Of a stretch of 64,000 nucleotides of DNA, positions 55,568 to 64,000 are shown piece by piece. This DNA comes from Eledone cirrhosa (taxonomy: Eukaryota; Mollusca; Cephalopoda; Octopoda; Eledonidae): assembly GCA_964016885.1 (NCBI GenBank), contig OZ024745.1:47691542-47755541 (forward strand), written 5' to 3'. A program made the translations under genes and the position numbers. Each line of letters starts with the position of its first letter. Position 1 is the first letter of the stretch. A model generated the notes under the pieces. It made no database searches, had not been told where the DNA came from, and was given only the letters and a program-made list of their open reading frames with translations.

Positions 55568-56471
55568 TGCAATTTAAATAAGGAAACAATAAATCTGTAA
55601 TGCTTTAGATATTTCTTACTAGTAAGTGTTGTTATATAAAATTTAGTTACAGAGAATATATTGTATAGAATTTCTTGCTCCTATATTTTCGCAAGATATT
55701 AATAGATAATATATAAAAGTGACATATTCAGATTTATATTACTAACTCATAAGAGGCTTCGTAAATTTAAAATAAACTCCTACAACTTCTAACAGAATAT
55801 TAACTATGGTTGCTATACATGAAAAAACTTCCATGTAGATTTATATTTATTTCTCAAAAGTCATAGATTTATAAATGATTTTCAATTAATAACAACGAAT
55901 GTATTTGTGAGTAGGTTTCATACATAAACACAAAACACACACATTATTATAATTGAGGGTCACCTTTTACACCTGTCTTCGTGACAGGTGTTGAAGGCGA
56001 TATTCGTGACAGGTGTTGAAGGCCATATTCGTGTAAAACACATTTAAAAAATCAAAGGAAAAATATAGTTTCACCTTCATGATTGTAACCAAAGTACCCT
56101 TGAAATTAAACAAAAAAAAAAACAACAATTACACTCGTCGAGTGTAATTAAATGTTCCTAATTCAATAAAGCCCGACGTCCAAGCTTGAACGAGTTAGCT
56201 CGTGTGCCAGGCTAAATAACATCACCATTCGAAGTATTGAATATTCAATTGTTACCTAGTAAAATCCTCTCTCTCTTTCTTTCTTCTTTTCTTCATTGCT
56301 GGGTCTCGTTACGCTAGTGTTTCACCTGTGTACTCACAGGATCATTCCGCAAGAATCTACTTCGGTGTTGAATACTCATTTTTGTGTCCAGCAATGCCGC
56401 ATAGGGTGTCCTCCAAAAATATATACACACTTCAACAGTATTTTAATAAATGTGTATACATTTTGGGGGGA
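55568..56471. other. spacer between the tRNA genes, no gene seen
   Basis: AT-rich. A small direct repeat 'cgtgacaggtgttgaaggc' occurs twice (about 55980 and 56005). At 56417-56450 lies a short copy of the terminal block of the adjacent palindrome. Confidence 0.6.
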
Positions 56472-56476
56472 CGCCC

Positions 56477-56529
<53 letters not shown>

Positions 56530-56997
56530 TAAAATGCTGTTGAAGTGTGTATTTATATATACACTATCCAGGAAGCTCCAACCGTTAAGGTTGTCTTTTT
56601 TCAGGGTATGTCAATATTTATTTATAAAACTAATCTGTATTGTATTTTATCTGATGAAAGCGCACCATAATTTGCCTTGGTGGCCCTTGAAATATGTATA
56701 ATAAAATAAATATGATTTTATAAATATAGTTTCCATTTGTTAATATATTATTTGCCTTTTATAAACTATATTTATAAAACCATATTTATTTTATTATACA
56801 TATTTCAAGGGCCACCAAGGCAAATTATGGTGCGCTTTCATCAGATAAAATACAATACAGATTAGTTTTATAAATAAATATTGACATACCCTGAAAAAAG
56901 ACAACCTTAACGGTTGGAGCTTCCTGGATAGTGTATATATAAATACACACTTCAACAGCATTTTAATAAATATATATATATATATACACACAGGGCT
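56472..56997. repeat. giant near-perfect palindrome (arms >210 bp, loop 30 bp)
   Basis: The left arm 56521-56732 and right arm 56763-56974 are reverse complements with one mismatch that I could find. Beyond them the arms continue through (TA)n of unequal length to GCCCTGTGTGTA and its complement (56472 and 56997). Both arms carry 'aaccgttaaggttgtctttt' and 'gccttggtggcccttgaaa'. Open frames in it are the same sequence read twice and are not genes. Confidence 0.92.
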
Positions 56998-57473
56998 TAA
57001 TACGGGATGTTTGTTTACAAACACACCGAGCATTATAATAAATGTTCGGTGAATCCATACGTACATATATATATGTGTGCATGTATGTATATATATATAC
57101 ATACTACTGTACGTCTGTATACATATATGTATGTACGTGTACATACTTATATTTAAGTAACAGCCGTACTAAGAGTGGGAAATGAAATTTCGTTTCATTT
57201 TTTCCGTTTATTGTATATATATATATATATAGTCTTTCACGTGCAGCTGCTTGTAGTTACGATCGCGAAGAATTTACCTACACACGCGATTAATAAGAAA
57301 AACGTTTGCTTTATAAAACAGCCAATAAAATTAAGTACCAATTATATATTGCGTCGATATAATCAATTTAACCCTTCCCCAAAATTGCTGGCTTTCTATC
57401 ACTATTAGAAATAATTTATTATTATTATTATTACAATTTCATGTTCTTATTTCTCAAGCATCGTAATGTAGCA
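56998..57473. other. intergenic, no gene seen
   Basis: TA/TG-rich low-complexity sequence with a short (ATT)n run before the tRNA gene. Nothing else recognised. Confidence 0.55.
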
Positions 57474-57555
57474 GTCGTCGTGGCCGAGTGGTTAAGGCGA
57501 TGGACTAGAAATCCATTGGGGTCTCCCCGCATAGGTTCGAATCCTATCGGCGACG
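57474..57555 (+). tRNA. tRNA-Ser (anticodon AGA), second copy
   Basis: Identical over all 82 nt to the minus-strand gene at 55486-55567, in opposite orientation. A- and B-boxes are intact, with no encoded CCA. A run of nine T residues follows at 57561 as a strong Pol III terminator. The flanks do not match the other copy, so the duplicated unit is essentially the gene itself. Confidence 0.97.
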
Positions 57556-57569
57556 TGTATTTTTTTTTC

Positions 57570-58082
57570 ATTTTTGCCAGTATCGGTAGAGAGTCGGACA
57601 CCATGCTTTGAAGCATAGAGTTATGTCCCTTTATTATCTGAGTTCAAATCCCGCCGAGGTTAACTTTGCCTTTCGTCCTTACGGGGTCGATAAAATAAAG
57701 TACCAGTAATGGATTGGGTAATTGCTGGCCTTGTGCCAAAAGTAGAAACAATTATTATTATTGGTGGTCGATTGGCAGTATCGGTAAAGGGTCGGACGCC
57801 ATACTTTCTAGCATAGTTACGTCCCCTTACGTTCTGAGTTCAAATCCCGCCGAGGTTGACTTTGCCTTTCATCCTTACGGGGTCAATAAAATAAAGTACC
57901 AGTAATATACTGGATAATTGCTGGCCTTGTGCCAAATGTAGAAACAATTATTATTTTACGATCTGAGTTCAAATCCCACCGAGGTTGACTTTGCCTGTCA
58001 TCCTTATGGGGTCGATAAAATAAAGTACCAGTAATGCACTGGGTAATTGCTGGCCTTGTGCCAAAAGTAGAAACAATTATTT
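57570..58082 (+). mobile_element. three type B SINEs head to tail after the tRNA gene
   Basis: Copies: about 57578-57755, 57760-57955 (complete head 'ggtggtcgattggcagtatc') and 57957-58082 (5'-truncated at 'cgatctgagttcaaatccca'). Each ends 'gtagaaacaatta' plus TTATT. The first begins within 25 bases of the tRNA 3' end, at its T-run terminator. Confidence 0.85.
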
Positions 58083-58260
58083 AGTGGGAGCGACAGTAAA
58101 GGGGCTGGAACTTGTAAAATATATGTTCGGCTACTTAAATAGTTGTTTCGTTGTTTCTAATAAGACAAAAAAGTACTCAGTCCTTAATGCAGAGTGATTC
58201 AGAATAATAACCCATGTGAACTTTTATACAGTAGGTTTATGTATAAGGTTTAATTTTTGT
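58083..58260. other. intergenic, no gene seen
   Basis: Short unique-looking AT-rich stretch between the SINE array and the retroelement remnant. Confidence 0.5.
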
Positions 58261-58640
58261 TTACATAAATATTTTGCATAATAACAGGAAAAATTCAAAT
58301 ATCTCAGCTGCAGCTTGTTGAGAGATTGCAAAAGCATTGCTTGTGGAGACAGCCAGCAACACCCACTGCATCAGCCATTCCACATCACGAGACTCCTTCT
58401 TCAGGTGGGATGCATTCTTCCCAATTTTGCAGTGAAAAACAGCAGTTTGGGGGCTAAAGGTCTCAACAACGACTGGGATGAAATGGAAGCAGATGTGTAG
58501 CAGTGCTTGGGTTTGTGGCCAAAGTGACAGGGCTAGAGGTAGTGAATGTATTGCAGTATGTGGCATCCCAGATTAGAGATTTACACCCCTTCGAACAGGA
58601 AAAAGATCATTCCATCTGGGCACTTACCATCATTACAGTC
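58261..58640 (-). pseudogene. second copy of nuclease-like retroelement domain remnant
   Basis: On the minus strand CPDGMIFFLFEG, then (other frame) [17 protein letters not shown], then HFIPVVVETFSPQTAVFH and SRDVEWLMQWVLLAVSTSN. The motif order matches the 26985-27372 remnant (P(D/N)G, LIWDATY, V.VET, LLQWV). Here the PDG aspartate is kept. At least two frameshifts. Confidence 0.55.
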
Positions 58641-59570
58641 AAGGCGTAAAATAAACATATATTTAAGAGTAAGAGAATAGCTGTGACATGATTACAGCTT
58701 AAAACACTCACAAGACTATACATATTCTTTCATTGTTTTACTGGTTTCAGTTATTAAACTGTAGCCATTTTAAAGCATCCTCTTGTAGTGACCTACATTC
58801 TGATGGCTCTTGAATACATTCTCAGTTCAGCCAATCGCTACCAGCATAGGGAGATGTATTTCAACTTCCACCCAAAGAGAAAAACTCCCTCTTCGTTTCG
58901 AAAATCTCTCTCTTTCAATCTCGTCACCAGAAGGTAAACATCTCTTGATTTTGCTCAACAAACTTTCCAAAATGTAGCTATCGAGCAATTTCCGCGGCCA
59001 TGGCTTCTAACTTTAGCCATAGGTCTGCGTATTCTTTTACAGCATCTTGATTTGTTTTATTTCATTTCTTATGACATGTCAACACAGCTAACTCAACTTC
59101 TCATCTTTGTAAATAAATTATATATCAAAAAACGTTGTAATGCTTTATATTTGCCACAACATTCTCTTGGACTGCTTCGGTTACTCTCTGTGATACAATA
59201 CACAAACAAATATTAACATTCTTAACACATACATATGTATAACCCATATAACTAACAACTAAAATACTTGTTCTAAACTCTTGATATGATTTAAATGATC
59301 ATATCAACACTAGTGCTTATATTTTCAAGTCTGAAACTTAACTTGTCGAACAACTATGTTACAGGACATAAACAAACAGTAAATGTAAACACAGGTACAA
59401 TGATACACACACACACACACATGATGGGCTTCTACATAGTTTCGATCTAGCAAATTTTGATCAGGTTTTGTATTTACATGTTCAGTCTACTGGCAGTATT
59501 GAATACTATTATGTAATACTTTTTTTTTATTTAAGATGATGCCATATATAAATACATATATATATATTTC
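58641..59570. other. intergenic, no gene seen
   Basis: 58960-59050 on the minus strand has a weak open piece (AVKEYADLWLKLEAMAAEIA) that I could not assign. The rest is AT-rich, with (AC)n at 59407-59421. Confidence 0.45.
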
Positions 59571-59900
59571 ATCATCATCACCACCATTTTACATCCATTC
59601 TTCCATGCTAGCATGGGTTAGACGGGTTATCCTGTTGTGGGCAGTGCCTGGTCGGCTGACCTTGTCTTGTTCATACGGGAACTGATTCTGGCTTGATTTC
59701 TACAGCTGGATGCTCTTCCTAACACCAACCTCATTTACAGTGAGTGCTGGGTGTTTTTTGCCGTGGCACCTCCACGACCACTTTGCAGTGGAATGATAGG
59801 GACCCCAGTCCCTATCATCTCATTTCTACAGCTGAGTAAACTGGAGCAATGTGAAATAAAGTGTCTTGCTCAAGGAAACAACACATCACCTGGTCTGAGA
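59571..59900 (-). mobile_element. tRNA-SINE type A, 5'-truncated, with RTE subfamily 2 tail
   Basis: (CAT)n, 'catgctagcatgggttagac', 'ggaactgattctggcttgat', 'gtggcacctccacgaccac', then the SINE middle block 'ctgagtaaactggagcaat' up to 'tctgagaa'. The tRNA head is lost at a (TA)n tract that also forms the edge of the next LINE. Confidence 0.82.
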
Positions 59901-59914
59901 ATATATATATATAT

Positions 59915-62884
59915 ATGGTCTGACGGCTATGACGGAATCCACGGAGGTTATGGGTTTGGTACTAGAAATGCGGAAGGCTCCAGAATCCTGGAATTCTGTG
60001 ACGCAAATGACCTAACTATCTGTAACACGAACTTCAAAAAACGAGACAATCACTTGATCACCTACAGATCAGGGGAACATACCACCAGCCAAGTAGATTA
60101 TATCCTTACCAGAAGACGTGACAGAGGGTCTGTTGTAAACACTAAATCCCTCCCCCATGAAGAATGCACCTCCCACCATAGACTGATAATTAGCGACCTC
60201 ATAGTCAGGACGAGACGTACTCGACAACAGAAGAGGACTATCCTCAGGAGAAAAATATGGAAGCTAAAGGACCCCAAAGCCAGTAATAAATTTAAAAGCA
60301 TATTACTTGATGCTTTCGACAGTAAGGAAGAGCATTTAGAGTCGTACAATATAGAGGAATAGTGGGAATTCCTGAAGGCAAACCTGCTGATGGCGGCAGA
60401 CGAAGTCTGTGGCTGGAGCAGGCCTATAGGCAGGAGGAGAGTAACGTGGTCGTGGAACAGTAAGGTGGAGGAGTTAATTAAGGCCAAAAAGCAGGCTTGG
60501 AATGTATGGCGGGATGGGGGAAGAAGAGAAGACTATCAAGTGGCCAGGAGGGAAGCTAGGAGACAAGTGTACTTCGCAAGAAGGGAAGCAGAGGAAAGAA
60601 AGTTCAAGCATGTTCTACAACGCAAGGACCAAAAACGTGAGGTGTTCAGGATTGCTAGGCAATGTGTCAAGGAAAACCGTGATATTGTCAGGGAGAAGTG
60701 TGTCCTTAATGATGATGGTGTACTTGCCATCACTGACGCTGATAAGAAGGTAGCTTGGACGTGTCACTACGAAAGGCTACTAAATGAGGAGAATAAATGG
60801 GAGAAAGACAGTCTCCCCCACATTGATCCAATAGAGGGACCAGCAGTGTTAGTCGAAGGTAGTATAATAAGTAAGGCAATCAAAGATATGAAGACGGGTA
60901 AGGCGGCTGGGCCTTCGGAAATAGTTGCTGAAATGCTGAAAGCTTCTGGAACGGTGGGACACACCATGGTCACCCGGTTAGTAAACCAAGTCATACAGAA
61001 TGGGGTTGTTCCGAAGGACTGGCGTAGCAGCATCATCATTAACTGCTACAAGGTTAAAGGAGATGCCCTAGATAGGAGTAACTATAGAGGCATTAAATTA
61101 ATCGACCAGGTCATGAAGGTCACAGAAAAAGTAATAGCGCAACTAATCAGAGAGAGAATTGATCTAGATAAAATGCAGTTCGGGTTTGAGTCAGGTAAAA
61201 GTACCACAGACGCTCTTTTCATCGTACGACAACTACAGGAGAAGTACCTAGCTAAAAGTAAACCCCTATACTTAGCTTTTGTCGACTTGGAGAAAGCCTT
61301 CGACAGAGTCCCCCGTTCCATTATCTGGTGGGCTCTTAGAAAACTAGGTGTTGATGAATGGCTTGGGAGAGCTATACAAGCCATGTATAAAGAAACAGTC
61401 AGCAAGGTTAGAATTAACAACAAATATAGTGAAGAGTTTAGCGTAAAAGTTGGTGTTCATCAGGGCTCCGTTCTTAGCCCCCTACTATTTATTATTGCCC
61501 TTCAGGCTATAACAGTGGTGTTCAAGACCGGCTGCCCATGGGAACTCCTATACGCAGATGATCTAACACTCATAGCTGAATCAATGGCCGAACTAGAGAA
61601 GAAATTCCAAACATGGAAGCATGGCCTAGAATCAAAAGGCCTTAAAATTAACCTGTCTAAGACTAAAGTTCTAGTTTGTAGGAAGGAAAATAGGGCACCG
61701 GTCCCATCCGGGAAATGGCCATGCTCAGTGTGTAGGAAAGGAGTAGGTAGAAATCCATTTTATGTCCCAAATGCAAAGTATGGGTGCATAAAAGATGTAG
61801 TGGGATCACAGGTAAGCTAACTAAGAACATAGATTTTATATGTGGCCGGTGTTCTGGTGCAATAAGTAGCAGCAAGTGCCCACAGAATACTAGCTCATTC
61901 CATTGCACAGATGGTTCTATAGAAATAGTGGACACCTTCCGTTACTTTGGTGACAAAATCAGCAGTGGTGGAGGGTGCTCTGAAAGTACAGTAGCTAGAG
62001 TCAGAACTGGATGGAAAAAGTTCAGAGAGCTTATACCACTATTAGCCATTAAAAATGAAAGGCAGGCTGTATGATGCCTGCATACGAACAGCAATGTTAC
62101 ATGGCAGTGAGACCTGGGCATTGTGTGCAGAGGATATACGCAGACTGGAGAGGAACGAAGCTTGCATGCTCCGCTGGATGTGTAATAGTAATATACGTGA
62201 ATGGCAAAGCATAAACGAACTAAGGGAAAAATTAGATCAGGGATCAGATGTTGTTTACTCGAGAGAAGACTACGTTGGTATGGTCACGTGATGCGCATGA
62301 AAGACGACAGCTGTATAAAAAAGTGCAGGGCAATAAAGATAGACGGTAGCCACGGAGTAGGCGGACCCAGAAAATCCTGGGACGACTTGATAAATTCCGA
62401 CCTCACACGCTTACACCTCTCCAAGACAATGTCACTGGACCGAGATCTTTGGCGTTACACAGTAATACAGAAGACCCGCCTTACCTAAGTACAAAGTGAA
62501 ACCTACTACAGTCAGTAGGCACCTCTAACAAAATACACGCCCGTCCCACTACCCCCACCCCATCCACACCACTCCTTTCAATGTAAAGTTATGTTGGTAC
62601 CACAACATCCAGTCCGAAACAAATGAGGTCGTGTAGGTGTCACGACAAAAAAACACACAGTCCACGCTGTAATGTGGCCGTGTAGGTAACACGGTAAAAA
62701 CCTCCCAGTCCACACTGTAAACGTGGTTGGTGTTAGGAAGGGCATCCAGCCGTAGAAAGACCGCCAGACAGTCCTATGCGAGCAAGACAACCACTCTTGC
62801 CTCAAGTGGGAAAACTCCCGTCCAAACCCATGCAAGCGTGGAAGATGGACGTTAAACGATGATGATGATGATGATGATGATGAT
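59915..62884 (+). mobile_element. RTE-like non-LTR retrotransposon, longest copy, broken
   Basis: In order: the end of an endonuclease domain (GYGFGTRNAEGSRILEFCDA, TYRSGEHTTSQVDYIL, SHHRLIISD); an in-frame TAG near 60361; the RT (60390-61820) with KTGKAAGPSEIVAEMLK, YLAFVDLEKAFDRVPRS, VHQGSVLSPLLF and the catalytic LLYADDLTLI; a Cys-rich finger (CSVCRKGVG, then in a shifted frame CPKCKVWVHKRCSG and CGRC); and the C-terminal domain [32 protein letters not shown] and [17 protein letters not shown] to TAA near 62486. Frameshifts occur near 61755, 62045 and 62235. The 3' UTR 62491-62884 ends in (GAT)n. 5'-truncated inside the endonuclease; RTE-clade membership is inferred from the endonuclease/RT pattern and the (GAT)n end. 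Confidence 0.88.
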
Positions 62885-64000
62885 ATACAGTGGAACCTTG
62901 GTTCACAAACTTAATTTGTTCCTGATAGCTGTTCGCCACTCAAGATGTTCGTAAACCTAAACTATTTTTCCCATAGGAAATGTTGAGAGGGAAATGCAGT
63001 GAGAGAGATTGTGAAAGACAGATAGATATCACCATAGTAACTAACTACACAGCAAGTGATACTTCCCTGCCAATACTCACAGCTTTTTCCCATTATTGCT
63101 GGCTTGCGTGTTCATTACTCGAGATACCAATGCAACCTAAACACAACAATTTACACAAGAAATTTGATTCCATGAAATATTACATACGGCAATTGACGTC
63201 ATCCTCCTGCTTCTCGTGAATACTAAAACAAACATTAAATAATGCTTGAAAGCAGTTTATAAATTTTTAATTTATATTTAATTTCAAAGAGACATTTTTT
63301 TTCTCTGAAAGTCCCTTGATTAATATTGAGTTTGCCTTCTGGACTCTGGTCTCTAATTCTCTGTACAGTTTCCTATCTTGAGCAAAAATACTTCTTAAGT
63401 GGAGCTTAGATCAGGTGGAAATAATTATTTTTATACTAGATGTCTAGGTGGTTTTCAGTTTTGTATGAATACAACCTATCTGAGATGGAATATACTTTTT
63501 CGTAATGTTTTCTTTTTTTCTTTTTTTGTAAATTAGTGAAAGTAGAGACAGTCTATTTAGATAGGCCAAAGCAACAGAGTCCATTTTCTACACTTCTCTG
63601 TCCTTCATTGTATGGATACATTCCAAGCTAGTATCTTGTTTCAGGTTGTCAATGTATGCAAAAAGACATCCACCACACTTTCCCACTCCATGCTGTGAAT
63701 CTTACAAGATCAGTTTTGATGCTTCCTCTTCTAGATGTCATGTTACCCAATGTTCTGACAGACAGAGTTAACATTATCTGATCTTCTCGTCTATTTTCAA
63801 AGGTTTCTATATAATCATTCATGTGTCATTTGTTATTGCCACTTCACATCAAGGGTCGCATGTAGCAACCATCAACACATCTTTCTGGGGTTTTTTTTCC
63901 ATGAATGTCCATGTCTCTAACAGTGGCTACAAACATCTTATCTTTGTTCCTTTTGGTCATCTTGACTTTCAGATTTCTGCCTGTCTAGGGGGTGAGGGTA
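62885..64000. other. intergenic, possible unassigned ORF remnants at the end
   Basis: 63540-63980 on the minus strand contains interrupted open pieces (MTKRNKDKMFVATVRDMDIH; SRRGSIKTDLVRFTAWSG) that look like an old retroelement coding region, but I cannot name the family. 62930-63240 has no clear signal. Confidence 0.35.

Noticed and set aside
56640..56700. CTGATGA ... GAAA in the foldback elements as another hammerhead ribozyme
   Set aside because: A stem II can be drawn (AAG/CTT and CACC/GGTG pieces), but helix I and III partners are missing, and the copy at 53240 changes the core to CCGATGA.
56450..57144. Open frames rich in IYIYIYIY with a common IKMLLKCVFIYTLSRKLQ segment on both strands
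   Set aside because: They are the two arms of the same palindrome plus a (TA)n tract read in translation; no splice or start context and no protein family.
58960..59050. Minus-strand peptide AVKEYADLWLKLEAMAAEIA as a gag remnant
   Set aside because: Too short, no second motif, and no LTR or protease nearby.

Overview
The window looks like nuclear DNA of an octopus or close relative (coleoid cephalopod). It is AT-rich. Genes are split into short exons with GT/AG boundaries. Most of the sequence is tRNA-derived SINEs, RTE-like and CR1/jockey-like LINEs, Penelope-like pieces, short inverted-repeat elements and (TA)n or (GAT)n microsatellites. The SINE types and the dispersed tails ending in (GAT)n resemble repeats known from cephalopods. 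The species call is an inference from repeat style and gene structure; no search was run.

Two host protein genes can be read. (1) A DEPDC7 orthologue on the + strand has six coding exons between 21667 and 38833 and encodes the DEP domain through to the stop. Its 5' coding exon was not found and may lie in 1-21666 or upstream of the window. A 10.7 kb intron full of repeats splits the DEP domain. (2) A RIIAD1 orthologue on the - strand has four exons, 55096 down to 49232, and encodes a complete 113-residue protein with an RIIa/DPY-30-type docking fold. Two identical tRNA-Ser(AGA) genes face away from each other at 55486-55567 (-) and 57474-57555 (+), just upstream of RIIAD1.

Layout: 1-1037 Penelope-like element with GIY-YIG domain (-); 1430-3485 CR1/jockey-like LINE (+); 4.6-5.7 kb inverted SINE pair and LINE tail; 9.5-12.4 kb second CR1/jockey-like copy (-); 14.7-15.2 kb element with perfect 71-bp inverted repeats; 19.4-21.3 kb nested inverted-repeat element, Ty3/gypsy integrase remnant and transposase remnant; 21.7-38.8 kb DEPDC7 with nested repeats in its introns; 42-43.6 kb decayed RTE-like LINE (-); 49.2-55.1 kb RIIAD1, whose first intron holds a foldback element, a Penelope-type terminal block with a hammerhead-like motif and a tandem array; 56.5-57.0 kb near-perfect giant palindrome; 57.5-58.1 kb tRNA followed by three head-to-tail SINEs; 59.9-62.9 kb longest RTE-like LINE, with a PHD-like finger between reverse transcriptase and C-terminus.

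The host genes do not form an operon or pathway. The clearest functional relationship is between repeats: the tRNA-headed SINEs end in the same 3' tail as the RTE-like LINEs, which suggests that the LINE machinery mobilises them. Every LINE copy seen is broken by frameshifts, stops or truncation.
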